From: Psychroflexus maritimus
Lineage (GTDB): Bacteria; Bacteroidota; Bacteroidia; Flavobacteriales; Flavobacteriaceae
Direction: 5' to 3'
NCBI RefSeq assembly: GCF_011089875.1
Contig: NZ_JAANAS010000083.1
Location: 1-64,000 of the forward strand
DNA length: 64,000 nt
Made by a program: the position numbers and the translations under genes. Below the pieces are notes generated by a model. It was not told where the DNA came from and searched no databases. It saw nothing but the letters and a program-made list of their open reading frames with translations. Below are positions 17,592 to 25,437 of the stretch, one piece after another (within the stretch, counting starts at the first letter, position 1; the number at the start of each line of letters is the position of its first letter).

Positions 17592-18325
17592 TAGTTTGTG
17601 TTCTGTTCTAAAATATGATTCAATCCTTTTAATTGAAAATTTGAATTTGCAAATATGCTATTTTTTAATCGCCCAGCCAACAAATTTGCGTCTCCTCCAC
17701 ATAATATTACTGTTAAATCATGAAACTGCCTACGGTATTGTCTTACAAACCCTTGTATTTCATAAATAATACCCTCAAAAACACCTATGCTTAAAGCATT
17801 TTCTGTAGAATTTCCAATACTTTTAAATCTGTGGGCTTTTGCGTCCTTTTTTATTAACGGCAAATTTTCTGTAAAATTATTCATTGATTGAAATCGCATT
17901 TTAATTCCTGGCGAAATTGCTCCTCCATGGTAACAATTTTTAGAATCAATAAAGTCGTAAGTTATACAAGTCCCCAAGTCAATAACGAGTACATTTTGGA
18001 GAGGAAAGTCAACTGATGCAGCGGCCACAAGCGCTTTTCGATCTAATCCTAAAGTCTTGGGGGTAGTGTAGTTACTAATAAAAGGAACTTTTGAAGATGG
18101 TGAAAAAACATGTAATTGAGTTTTTTCTTTTAGCAAGTTAATCCATTTTTGATCAATTTTGCCCGAAGCTGAAACAATTGACTTATAAATTGAATCATAC
18201 TTAGAAAAAATGAAATTTAATTCATCTTCTACCTCTTCTTTAAGAACGGCATTAACATACTTGTTCTCAGCTGAAAACACCCCTAGTTTAACGCGTGTGT
18301 TGCCGACATCTATAGCTATATTCAT
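17591..18325 (-). CDS. coaX: type III pantothenate kinase
   Basis: The 244-residue ASKHA-fold enzyme phosphorylates pantothenate, the first step of coenzyme A synthesis, in the cytoplasm. Visible motifs are the phosphate-binding DVGNTRVKLGVF (6-17), the substrate loop GLDRKALVAAA, the catalytic-region VIDLGTCITYDF and GGAISPGIKMR. The length is normal. It is the first gene of the minus-strand chain that continues with the FadL-like, TPR, LptC, small membrane and CNNM genes, an arrangement typical of flavobacteria. Confidence 0.94.
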   Translation of the reverse strand: MNIAIDVGNTRVKLGVFSAENKYVNAVLKEEVEDELNFIFSKYDSIYKSIVSASGKIDQKWINLLKEKTQLHVFSPSSKVPFISNYTTPKTLGLDRKALVAAASVDFPLQNVLVIDLGTCITYDFIDSKNCYHGGAISPGIKMRFQSMNNFTENLPLIKKDAKAHRFKSIGNSTENALSIGVFEGIIYEIQGFVRQYRRQFHDLTVILCGGDANLLAGRLKNSIFANSNFQLKGLNHILEQNTN

Positions 18326-18364
18326 GGGGTAAAATTACAAAAATCAAATTTTTATAGCTTTTAT

Positions 18365-18395
18365 TTTGGTAAATAAATAAATGAAATTATATTTG
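18365..18395 (+). promoter_or_regulatory. promoter of tRNA-Phe (TTTG-N19-TATATTTG)
   Basis: TTTG at 18365-18368 and TATATTTG at 18388-18395 are 19 nt apart, matching the Bacteroidota sigma consensus. The -7 box overlaps the palindrome TTTGC-ACCC-GCAAA (18392-18405), which ends 5 nt before the tRNA. Confidence 0.82.
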
Positions 18396-18410
18396 CACCC
18401 GCAAACAACG

Positions 18411-18483
18411 GGTGCCTTAGCTCAGTTGGTAGAGCAAAGGACTGAAAATCCTTGTGTCCCTGGTTCGATTCCTGGAGGCACCA
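18411..18483 (+). tRNA. tRNA-Phe (anticodon GAA)
   Basis: Acceptor GGTGCCT pairs with AGGCACC, the D-arm is GCTCAGTTGGTAGAGC, the anticodon loop CTGAAAA gives GAA, and the T-arm is CTGGTTCGATTCCTG. The discriminator is A (18483) and CCA is encoded at 18484-18486. A strong terminator follows. Confidence 0.96.
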
Positions 18484-18493
18484 CCAAGTTGTA

Positions 18494-18525
18494 AAACCGC
18501 TTTCTTTTGAAAGCGGTTTTTTTTT
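18494..18525 (+). terminator. intrinsic terminator of tRNA-Phe
   Basis: AAACCGCTTTC pairs with GAAAGCGGTTT around a 4-nt loop, followed by a run of T. Confidence 0.9.
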
Positions 18526-18772
18526 GAAGAGATGCAGTTTATGATTTGTTTCAAAAAAGTTGAATCACCCTTATATTCTGTTGTTGTCCGATTGTGTTTT
18601 GCGGTATAAATTCATCTTTCAGCCTTTGATAATTTTCCTATTTTTTCGATTATTTATACAAAAGAATGCATTTTTACGTTAGTTGATGTATAATTAAGTC
18701 ATTTGAGCCTATTTGGAGACTTACTTGTATCAAGTTTTTAAAATTAATTACTTGTCACGTAAAACACTTATA

Positions 18773-19216
18773 ATGAAGACTATTACTCTTTGTTTGAATC
18801 CAATTAACCTAAACGCTTTGAGTAGAAAAGCAATTTTGTTTTTGGTAATTTCTTTCAGTTTGATAGCTTGTTCTAGTGATGATGTTTTTATAATTGAGGA
18901 TGCTTCTTTAGGTGTAAATGTTCGAGTTACTAATGTAAGTGATTTTGATTTTGAAGACATTATAGTAAATGCTTCAACAAACAACGCTAATGTTAATTTC
19001 AATATTGAGAATTTAGACGTTGGAGAGACAACCGATTATAGAAACTTTGCTGAAGTTTTTCCTTACCCTTGGGCTAGCTTAGTGTTAGATGGAGAAACTT
19101 TAGTTTGGCATGGATATACAACTGGTTTAGACGTTCCCTATTTTGAAGGAAGCTTTACGTGCTTTATAGATATTATAGATGGTCATAACCAAGAAAAAAG
19201 TCTCTTGGTTTTTTAA
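18773..19216 (+). CDS. small lipoprotein of unknown function
   Basis: The 147-residue product has a signal peptide with lipobox SLIAC followed by SSDD, the aspartate-rich signature that in Bacteroidota often goes with surface export of lipoproteins. The rest is predicted beta-rich (LGVNVRVTNVSDFDFEDIIV, GETTDYRNFAEVFPYPW), like a small immunoglobulin-like domain. I do not recognise a named family. The ATG at 18773 is chosen because it places the signal peptide correctly. Its stop codon is inside a terminator hairpin, and it stands alone between tRNA-Phe and the Uma2 gene. Confidence 0.7.
   Translation: MKTITLCLNPINLNALSRKAILFLVISFSLIACSSDDVFIIEDASLGVNVRVTNVSDFDFEDIIVNASTNNANVNFNIENLDVGETTDYRNFAEVFPYPWASLVLDGETLVWHGYTTGLDVPYFEGSFTCFIDIIDGHNQEKSLLVF
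19187..19214 (+). terminator. terminator overlapping the lipoprotein stop codon
   Basis: AACCAAGA pairs with TCTTGGTT around an 8-nt loop, and six T follow, containing the stop codon TAA at the edge. Confidence 0.75.
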
Positions 19217-19310
19217 TTAGTGATGATTAATTTGAATTTTAATAAAAAAACAGCTTGTCTTTCAACGACAACAGGTCATTCTGGTTTTTTTTGAAATGCA
19301 ACCCTAAACT

Positions 19311-19910
19311 TTAATATTCAAACACACTTACCATAGGGATTTGTAGTTCTGGAAATAATTTTGATGTAATAGTTTCTTCCTTCTCTTCAAGGGTTTCAAA
19401 TTCTTCGTATTTATCGTTCTCCAAATGAAAAATCTGTAAAGACCTACCTTCTGGATTTACCAGCCAGTATTCTTTTACTTTGTTTTCTTCGTATAAATTG
19501 AATTTTTCATAATAATCCTTTTTCATGGTTGAAGGAGAAAGGACTTCAATAATTAAATCGGGTGCGCCAATGCAACCTCGATCATCCAATTTTTCAGGAT
19601 CGCATATTACTGAAATGTCGGGTTGAACTACCGTAGTAATTTCGTGGTCAGACTGTCCTTTATTTTTAATCAGTCGAACATCAAAAGGTGACTGGTAAAC
19701 TTCGCATTTTTTGTGCTCAAAATATCTCCATAATTGAGAGGATAATGAAGTTTCAATTCTTTGATGTGTTCTTCTAGGTGCTGGACTCATCTTATAAACC
19801 CAACCTTTAATTAATTCCAAACGTTCATTAAATCGCCAAGTCAGGTAATCGGCATAAGTGTAGGTTTTGTTTAAATCTAATTGCGAAAAATCTGTTACCT
19901 TAGGTTTCAT
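19311..19910 (-). CDS. Uma2 family protein (DUF820, PD-(D/E)XK fold)
   Basis: The 199-residue protein belongs to the Uma2/DUF820 family of restriction-endonuclease-fold proteins. Seen are YADYLTWRFNERLELIKGWV at the N-terminus, VQPDISVICDPEKLDDRGC with the first acidic residue, and the core APDLIIEVLSPST then KFNLYEENKVKEYWLVNP with the E...K pair. The biological role of the family is not settled; nuclease activity is assumed from the fold. The ATG at 19910 is preferred to the TTG at 19934. It has no operon partners. Confidence 0.85.
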   Translation of the reverse strand: MKPKVTDFSQLDLNKTYTYADYLTWRFNERLELIKGWVYKMSPAPRRTHQRIETSLSSQLWRYFEHKKCEVYQSPFDVRLIKNKGQSDHEITTVVQPDISVICDPEKLDDRGCIGAPDLIIEVLSPSTMKKDYYEKFNLYEENKVKEYWLVNPEGRSLQIFHLENDKYEEFETLEEKEETITSKLFPELQIPMVSVFEY

Positions 19911-20276
19911 GAGAAAATCTTTTGAGCTTTTCAAAAATAAGCAATTTATTTTTATTCAATAAACTAATTAGAAGCAGCTTCTATAGACTACTCTCCGCCT
20001 TAGGGATTGTAGTGAAAAACCCGTAACCTACAAAGGCTTAGTTATACCAGTTATTATTTGAAATTACTGGAAAAGAAAACGATGATTTCAATTGATAAAT
20101 TGTATTTTTTGCTTAATGAAGAGCGACCCGTAGGAAGCTCCTGAACAAGATAAAATAACTTACCTTTGTATAGCGGATTTGAAACGAAAAGCCCGACCTC
20201 AACACTAATTTTTAGTTATGTAGAAAATGTTGAATGTTGAGGTAAGGCCATTAAAATAGGAACAAAAAAGCTTATT
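19911..20276. other. intergenic region between Uma2 and M20 genes
   Basis: I see no plausible reading frame and no strong hairpin in this stretch. The Uma2 promoter must lie here on the minus strand, but no TAnnTTTG box at a good distance stands out. Confidence 0.35.
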
Positions 20277-21677
20277 TTAGTTTTTCTCTTTTAAATATAA
20301 CTCCGTGAAATGCTTGTAGAAAAACGGAATGGTTTCTATGCCTTTAAGGTAATTCCATATTCCAAAATGTTCGTTGGGGGAGTGGATGGCATCAGTGTTT
20401 AGGCCAAAGCCCATCAAAATGGTTTTGCTGCTGAGGTAGTGTTCAAACATAGAAACAATGGGAATGCTTCCGCCGCTTCGTTGAGGAATAGCCGATTTGC
20501 CAAAAGTTTCTTGAAAAGCGTTGTCGGCAGCTTGGTATTCAATGCCGTCTATGGGCGTAACATAGGCCTGTCCGCCGTGATGAGGTTTCACTTTTACGTG
20601 AACGCCTTTAGGAGCAATGCTTTCAAAGTGTTTTTGAAAAAGTTCTGTAATTTCTTTCCAATCCTGGTTAGGCACCAAACGCATGGAAATTTTAGCATAA
20701 GCTTTGCTAGGGAGAACGGTTTTTGCGCCTTCACCAATGTAACCACCCCACATTCCATTGACGTCTAGTGTGGGTCTGATGGAGTTTCTCTCGTTAGTGG
20801 TGTAGCCTTTTTCTCCGTGAATATCGGGAATTTTGATGTGGTCTTTATAGTCGTCTAAATCAAATGGAGCTTCAGCCATTTTAGCACGCTCTTTTGGGGT
20901 GAGTTCTTCAACTTTGTCGTAAAATCCAGGAATAGTGATTTTGTTGTTTTCATCTTGCAAAGAAGCAATCATTTTTGATAAAATATTCAACGGATTTGCC
21001 ACTGCACCGCCGTAAAGCCCAGAGTGTAAATCGCGATTGGGTCCTGTAATTTCTACTTCAACGTAGCTAAGTCCGCGCAATCCTGTGGTAATAGAAGGAA
21101 CGTCTTTGCTAATCATTCCAGTATCGGAAATTAGGATAACATCATTTTCTAAGCGTTTTTGATTGCGTTCTAGAAACCAACCTAAACTCTCGCTGCCTAC
21201 TTCTTCTTCGCCTTCAATCATGAATTTGATGTTACAAGGAAGCTGATTGGTTTTTGTCATAAGCTCAAGCGCCTTCACATGCATATACATTTGACCTTTA
21301 TCATCACAGGCACCACGTGCAAAAATGGCACCTTCTGGGTGGATTTTTGTTTTTTTGATCACGGGTTCAAAGGCAGGCGAATCCCATAAGTTGATAGGGT
21401 CGGGCGGTTGCACATCATAATGTCCATACACCAAAACGGTAGGTAAATTAGGGTCGATAATCTTTTCGCCATACACAATGGGATAACCGGGAGTTTCGCA
21501 AATTTCTACTTGTTCACAGCCGGCTTCAAGTAATCTTTTTTCAACCTCGTTTGCCGTGCGTAAAACCTCTTTTTTGTAGGTTGAATCGGCAGAAACAGAA
21601 GGTATTTTTAGCAGTTCAATAAGTTCATCTATAAAGCGTTGTTGGTGTTGGTTGATGTATTCTTTTACGTTATTCAT
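20277..21677 (-). CDS. M20 family dipeptidase
   Basis: The 466-residue metallopeptidase is of the dipeptidase/carnosinase-like M20 branch. Metal-binding motifs are in order: VLVYGHYDVQP (His, Asp), ARGACDDKGQ (bridging Asp), EGEEEVGS (catalytic and metal Glu), ILISDTGM (Asp) and a late His in DAIHSPNEHFG. The dimerisation domain sits in the middle. It likely hydrolyses dipeptides in the cytoplasm. The ATG at 21677 fits the usual start MNNVKEYINQHQQRFIDEL; the TTG at 21704 is not needed. No operon partners. Confidence 0.9.
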   Translation of the reverse strand: MNNVKEYINQHQQRFIDELIELLKIPSVSADSTYKKEVLRTANEVEKRLLEAGCEQVEICETPGYPIVYGEKIIDPNLPTVLVYGHYDVQPPDPINLWDSPAFEPVIKKTKIHPEGAIFARGACDDKGQMYMHVKALELMTKTNQLPCNIKFMIEGEEEVGSESLGWFLERNQKRLENDVILISDTGMISKDVPSITTGLRGLSYVEVEITGPNRDLHSGLYGGAVANPLNILSKMIASLQDENNKITIPGFYDKVEELTPKERAKMAEAPFDLDDYKDHIKIPDIHGEKGYTTNERNSIRPTLDVNGMWGGYIGEGAKTVLPSKAYAKISMRLVPNQDWKEITELFQKHFESIAPKGVHVKVKPHHGGQAYVTPIDGIEYQAADNAFQETFGKSAIPQRSGGSIPIVSMFEHYLSSKTILMGFGLNTDAIHSPNEHFGIWNYLKGIETIPFFYKHFTELYLKEKN

Positions 21678-21739
21678 GAGTTGTATTTGATTTAAAAACG
21701 ACAAGATAAGAATTTTTGATTTTTTTTCTAATGCTTTTG

Positions 21740-21769
21740 TTTGTTTTATCTAATCTTTAATTATATTTG
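21740..21769 (+). promoter_or_regulatory. promoter of tRNA-Leu (TTTG-N18-TATATTTG)
   Basis: TTTG at 21740-21743 and TATATTTG at 21762-21769 are 18 nt apart. The -7 box overlaps the palindrome TTTGC-ACTC-GCAAA (21766-21779), which ends 1 nt before the tRNA. Confidence 0.82.
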
Positions 21770-21780
21770 CACTCGCAAAA

Positions 21781-21862
21781 GCGAGCGTGGTGGAATTGGT
21801 AGACACGCTAGACTTAGGATCTAGTGCTTCACGGCGTGAGAGTTCGAGTCTCTCCGCTCGCA
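21781..21862 (+). tRNA. tRNA-Leu (anticodon TAG)
   Basis: A class II tRNA of 82 nt: acceptor GCGAGCG with CGCTCGC, anticodon stem CTAGA/TCTAG with loop CTTAGGA (anticodon TAG, reading CUN codons), a variable arm (TGCTTCACGGCGT) and T-arm GAGAGTTCGAGTCTCTC. The discriminator is A and CCA is not encoded. Its last 16 nt are the start of a downstream tandem repeat. Confidence 0.95.
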
Positions 21863-22180
21863 CAATGTATAAAGGCTAAATGATTGTTGTAAATCGTTTA
21901 GCTTTTTTTGTTGATGAATTATTGTTTTTAGAGAGGCGAGAAGTTTATGCTGAGCGGCGTCGAAGTAAGTCTCTCCGCTCGCACTTTTTAAAAGGCTAAA
22001 TGATTGTTGTAAATCGTTTAGCTTTTTTTGTTGATGAATTTTTGTTTTTGGAGAGGCGAGAAGTTTATGCTGAGCGGCGTCGAAGTAAGTCTCTCCGCTC
22101 GCACAATATATAAAGGCTAAATGATTGTTGTAAATCGTTTAGCTTTTTTTGTTGATGAATTTTTGTTTTTGGAGAGGCGA
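21847..22180 (+). repeat. three tandem copies of tRNA-Leu 3' end plus terminator
   Basis: Copies start at 21847 (inside the real tRNA), 21968 and 22088, with periods of 121 and 120 bp. Each has AGTCTCTCCGCTCGCAC (the tRNA T-arm and acceptor end), a hairpin GCTAAATGAT...ATCGTTTAGC with a T-run, and, in the first two full units, a REP-like tail ending GCTGAGCGGCGTCGAAGTA. The third copy breaks off after GGAGAGGCGA. The unit copies differ by a few bases only, so the duplication is fairly recent. Confidence 0.9.
21873..21909 (+). terminator. intrinsic terminator of tRNA-Leu (first of three copies)
   Basis: GCTAAATGAT pairs with ATCGTTTAGC (one T-G pair) around an 8-nt loop and is followed by a T7 run. 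Near-identical hairpins recur about 120 and 240 bp downstream in the tandem repeat. Confidence 0.85.
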
Positions 22181-22187
22181 TTGAATG

Positions 22188-22230
22188 TTTTATTGTAGAG
22201 GCGTTTGAATCAAACGCCTCTACAATAAAA
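22188..22230. repeat. 43-bp perfect inverted repeat (21-bp arms, 1-nt centre)
   Basis: The arms begin TTTTATTGTAGAGGCGTTTG and its complement, with a single A between. It directly follows the tRNA-Leu tandem repeat. It has no T-run, and the sequence resembles the spread-out GTAGAGGCG-type intergenic repeats of Bacteroidota. Confidence 0.85.
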
Positions 22231-22340
22231 TACGGTATTATCTTTTGCATGGATACTTTTTTCTTTCCCTTGTCGGTCAAGAAAAAAACTCGAACTGAAA
22301 TTTGGTTTCATAACAGTAAGATTCCGGATAAATTTCTTAG

Positions 22341-22552
22341 GAAATTTTCCGGAATGACAGTTCAATGAGGATGGGGAAATTTTCTGGAATGACAAGTTAA
22401 TGAGGGTGAAGGAAAATTTTTGCGGTAAGACAGTTCAATGAGGATGAGGAAATTTTCCGGAATGACAGTTCAATGAGGATGGGGGATTTTCCAGAATGAC
22501 AGGTCAATGAGGGTGAAGGAAAATTTTTGCGGTAAGACAGTTCAATGAGGAG
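22341..22552. repeat. minisatellite of six about 36-bp units (two trimers)
   Basis: Six units follow the pattern (A)AATTTTCCGGAATGACAG then TTCAATGAGGATGGGG. Units 1 and 4 are alike, 2 and 5 are alike, and 3 and 6 (with TTGCGGTAAGACAG) are alike, so a block of three units of about 107 bp was itself duplicated. No protein frame spans it convincingly. Confidence 0.85.
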
Positions 22553-22606
22553 CTTTTGTAACACCAAGGAACGAGGTGTCCCATCCTGCTAATCACGCCC
22601 TGCTCA

Positions 22607-22682
22607 TAAAAGCCTCCCCATCGGGGAGATTTAGAGGGACTCTTCCCCTCCCCTTTGGGGAGGGTTAAGGTGGGGCTTTTAG
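22607..22682. repeat. REP-like element with CCCTCCCC-TTT-GGGGAGGG hairpin
   Basis: Outer arms TAAAAGCCTCCCCA and TGGGGCTTTTAG enclose two hairpins: CTCCCC-ATC-GGGGAG and CCCTCCCC-TTT-GGGGAGGG (22644-22662). The second has the same head design as the ends of the DUF559 insert in ileS. It lies about 30 bp beyond the 3' end of rfbB and may act in both directions as a transcript end. Confidence 0.75.
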
Positions 22683-22709
22683 GGGATGGGCTTTTAGGAA
22701 TGGGTTTTT

Positions 22710-23717
22710 TTAATACTTCTCTAAATAGTAACTTATGGTTTTTTCTATGCCTGTTTCAAAATTTTCTGCGGCTTTCCAGCCTAGCTCTTGTTCTAATTTT
22801 GAAGCATCTATAGCGTATCTTTGGTCATGTCCTGGGCGGTCTTCAACAAAACTGATTTGAGATTTATAAGATGCTTTTGCTGGTAGAGGTTTTATTTGGT
22901 CTAATATAGAACAAATTTTTTCTGCAATATAACTATTTGTTCGTTCGTTCCTTCCGCCAATATTATAAGTTTCTCCTAGTCTTCCTTTTTGAAAAACAAG
23001 TTCTATTCCTTTGCAGTGGTCTAAAACAAACAACCAATCTCTTATGTTTTGTCCATCTCCGTAAATGGGTATGTTTTCTCCCTTCACTGCTTTCCTAATT
23101 ATGGTTGGAATCAACTTTTCGTCATGCTGACATGGTCCATAATTATTAGAACAATTGGTGGTGACCACTGGTAGTTGGTAAGTGTGGTAATAGCTTCTCA
23201 CTAAAAAATCGGAAGCAGCTTTACTTGCGCTATACGGACTGTTTGGTGCGTAAGGAGTTTCTTCAGTAAACAATCCTTCCTTGCCTAAACTGCCGTAAAC
23301 TTCATCGGTAGAAACGTGAAGAAAACGTGCATTTTGATAGGTTTCTTTTAACTGATTGGGGCCATTCATCCATAATTCATAAGCCGCATGAAGCAAATTA
23401 AATGTTCCGTTGACATTGGTTTCTACAAAAGCTTGTGGGTTATGAATAGAATTATCTACGTGTGATTCGGCAGCAAAATGCACCACTTTTTGAAACTTGT
23501 ATTTTTTAAATAATTCTGAAATAAATTCCTTGTCGCGGATATCTCCTTTTACAAAAGTGTAATTTGAATGTCCATCTACTTCTATATGATTTAGGTTAGC
23601 AGCATAAGTTAGTGCATCTAAATTGATATAGTGATATTCTTTAGATAGAGGAACCCTGTGGTTTAAATAGTTAGCGCCTATAAATCCTGCTCCTCCGGTG
23701 ACTAATGCATAGTTCAT
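22710..23717 (-). CDS. rfbB: dTDP-glucose 4,6-dehydratase
   Basis: The 335-residue extended short-chain dehydrogenase converts dTDP-glucose to dTDP-4-keto-6-deoxyglucose, the branch point to dTDP-rhamnose and other surface sugars. It has the NAD motif GGAGFIGANYL (7-17), the STDEVYG segment with active-site Thr-Asp-Glu, the catalytic YSASKAASD (Tyr and Lys) and the substrate loop NCSNNYGPCQ. The length is normal. The usual rfbA, rfbC and rfbD partners are not beside it in this window; instead the DUF6909-like gene precedes it by 14 nt. Confidence 0.93.
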   Translation of the reverse strand: MNYALVTGGAGFIGANYLNHRVPLSKEYHYINLDALTYAANLNHIEVDGHSNYTFVKGDIRDKEFISELFKKYKFQKVVHFAAESHVDNSIHNPQAFVETNVNGTFNLLHAAYELWMNGPNQLKETYQNARFLHVSTDEVYGSLGKEGLFTEETPYAPNSPYSASKAASDFLVRSYYHTYQLPVVTTNCSNNYGPCQHDEKLIPTIIRKAVKGENIPIYGDGQNIRDWLFVLDHCKGIELVFQKGRLGETYNIGGRNERTNSYIAEKICSILDQIKPLPAKASYKSQISFVEDRPGHDQRYAIDASKLEQELGWKAAENFETGIEKTISYYLEKY

Positions 23718-23731
23718 TTGTTTAGTTTTAA

Positions 23732-25408
23732 TTAGTTGATGATTTGTTTTAGTATTTGTTGTGTAATTAAATAAGTGGGTTTAACTCCTGTAGTTCCAAG
23801 CCCTCCTGAAGCTAATGTACTTCCTGTTTCTAGTGGATTATCACTAGCGTAGTAGGCATATCTTACCTTGATTTCTTCTTTTACGTTTCTTCTAATTCTT
23901 GAAGATGCTTGAATGGCTTTTTGGTAGTGTGCTCCTTCCATTTCTAGTCCTATGGTGCTCCATGAAGATTTATGGAAAAATTCAAGAATGTCTTTATTTT
24001 GTAGCGAAGTTCCTAAAACGCTTACCATAGCGCCAGAAAAAACGCGTAATCCGTGACCTTCAAAATCTTCTTTTTTTAGTTCGTTTTTAAAAGGGTAGTT
24101 GTCGGCTGTCCCTTCAAATAAGTGAGCATCTGGAATCATTAAATCGCCTTTTCCGCCTTCAAGAATTCCAGCTTTTCCCATAATTGAAATGGAATCAAAA
24201 TCCAAGTAGATTTTTCTACCGTTTTTTTGGTGTGGTTTAAGCAATTCATCTAAGGTTTCATAGGCTTGTTCACCGAAGGCATAATCCATTACTACAAGTA
24301 CTTCGTTTGGGTGATCCTTTACGTTAAAAAGGCAATTGGAGTTAGGCACTTTTGATAAGTCGAATAGCTGTACATTAATGTTGGTTCCGCTTTTGTCTTG
24401 AATAAAAGTCATTCCGTTATTAAGGGCAAAATCTTCAACTTTTTTTCTCAGCTGAAGGTTTTTACTATCGCTTAAAGCTTCATAAGTGGGTAACATGTTG
24501 TTTTCATCAGCTTCTTTATTAAGTGCTGGTTTAGCGTAAAGCGTGTTCATAACCGAATGCATGTTTGCGCTAATAATATGTAATTTTTTATCTAATAATT
24601 TTTTTTCGGCTAAGGCCATTTTAATATTTTCTGCCCAAACCTCTCCATGTATATGATGACCTAATCGTTCTCTAAGTACGGGGCTAAAAGAAATAATTCG
24701 CTTTTTGTTTTGAGTTTCTTCTAAAATGGCAAGTTTACCTAAGTGATAAATGATTTCTAAAAAACGATCTGGACGTTGGGTAGTAGCAAAATTTGTATAA
24801 ATGCTATGCACTTCTTTAAAGGTTCTTCCTAAGATAGTAGCCACATGGGTAATAGCGATGTCTTTTTGCTGGCTGCTAAGTTTATGTGCTTGTTTTACAG
24901 CTTCTTCTAGTTTTTCCCAGTCCCTGCTTAAATGGCCATCTTCATTGAGAAGAACACGTTTCATTATTTTATGCGACTCCATAAACATGAAAGTTAGATG
25001 GGTTAGGATATCGTAAATTTCTGACCTTCCGCGTGTAATTTCAATGTTCATTTGTTCCTCATCAATGCGGTAACAATTTCTTCTTCGCTTTGGCGGAATA
25101 ATGGGTTTAAAGTGAGAGGAGGAGTAGCCTTCATCAGAAGTAAGGTTGATGTAGGTACATTCTTCAATACCCATGGGAAGACGTTCTATAATGTATAAAA
25201 GTCCGTTGAGTTCAACTTTATCTTCGGCAATTGAGCCATAAATTTCTGGGCTTAAGGTTAGTAAGGATTGCCTTAATGTTTCTCCAGAAACTCCCATAGG
25301 TTTATAAAAACCACGAATAAACAAGTGCCTCATGGTAATGTAAATGCGTTCAATGGCATTAGTGCTTTCACGGGCTCTGGTTCTTTTTACGTCTTCAATT
25401 TTTTTCAT
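23732..25408 (-). CDS. DUF6909-like protein with nucleoside-phosphorylase-like C-terminus
   Basis: This 558-residue cytoplasmic protein is typical of Bacteroidota. The N-terminal half (about 1-220) is helical and starts with TRARESTNAIERIYITMRHL. The C-terminal half holds HLFEGTADNYPFKNELKKED, SGAMVSVLGTSLQN and STIGLEMEGAHYQKAI, resembling the PNP/UDP phosphorylase segment where a Met-Glu pair binds ribose. I recall the family as DUF6909 but cannot confirm it. No enzymatic role is established. It lies between the GH3 gene (29 nt upstream) and rfbB, so these three are probably one transcript. Confidence 0.65.
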   Translation of the reverse strand: MKKIEDVKRTRARESTNAIERIYITMRHLFIRGFYKPMGVSGETLRQSLLTLSPEIYGSIAEDKVELNGLLYIIERLPMGIEECTYINLTSDEGYSSSHFKPIIPPKRRRNCYRIDEEQMNIEITRGRSEIYDILTHLTFMFMESHKIMKRVLLNEDGHLSRDWEKLEEAVKQAHKLSSQQKDIAITHVATILGRTFKEVHSIYTNFATTQRPDRFLEIIYHLGKLAILEETQNKKRIISFSPVLRERLGHHIHGEVWAENIKMALAEKKLLDKKLHIISANMHSVMNTLYAKPALNKEADENNMLPTYEALSDSKNLQLRKKVEDFALNNGMTFIQDKSGTNINVQLFDLSKVPNSNCLFNVKDHPNEVLVVMDYAFGEQAYETLDELLKPHQKNGRKIYLDFDSISIMGKAGILEGGKGDLMIPDAHLFEGTADNYPFKNELKKEDFEGHGLRVFSGAMVSVLGTSLQNKDILEFFHKSSWSTIGLEMEGAHYQKAIQASSRIRRNVKEEIKVRYAYYASDNPLETGSTLASGGLGTTGVKPTYLITQQILKQIIN

Positions 25409-25437
25409 TTAAATAAGGCTTGATTATTTTTGTTTTA

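Noticed and set aside
21847-22180. Idea that the tRNA-Leu downstream copies are extra tRNA genes
   Set aside because: Only the last 16-17 nt of the tRNA are repeated; no D-arm, anticodon arm or 5' acceptor strand is present.
22341-22552. CRISPR array
   Set aside because: Units of about 36 bp follow each other without unique spacers, and no cas genes are present.
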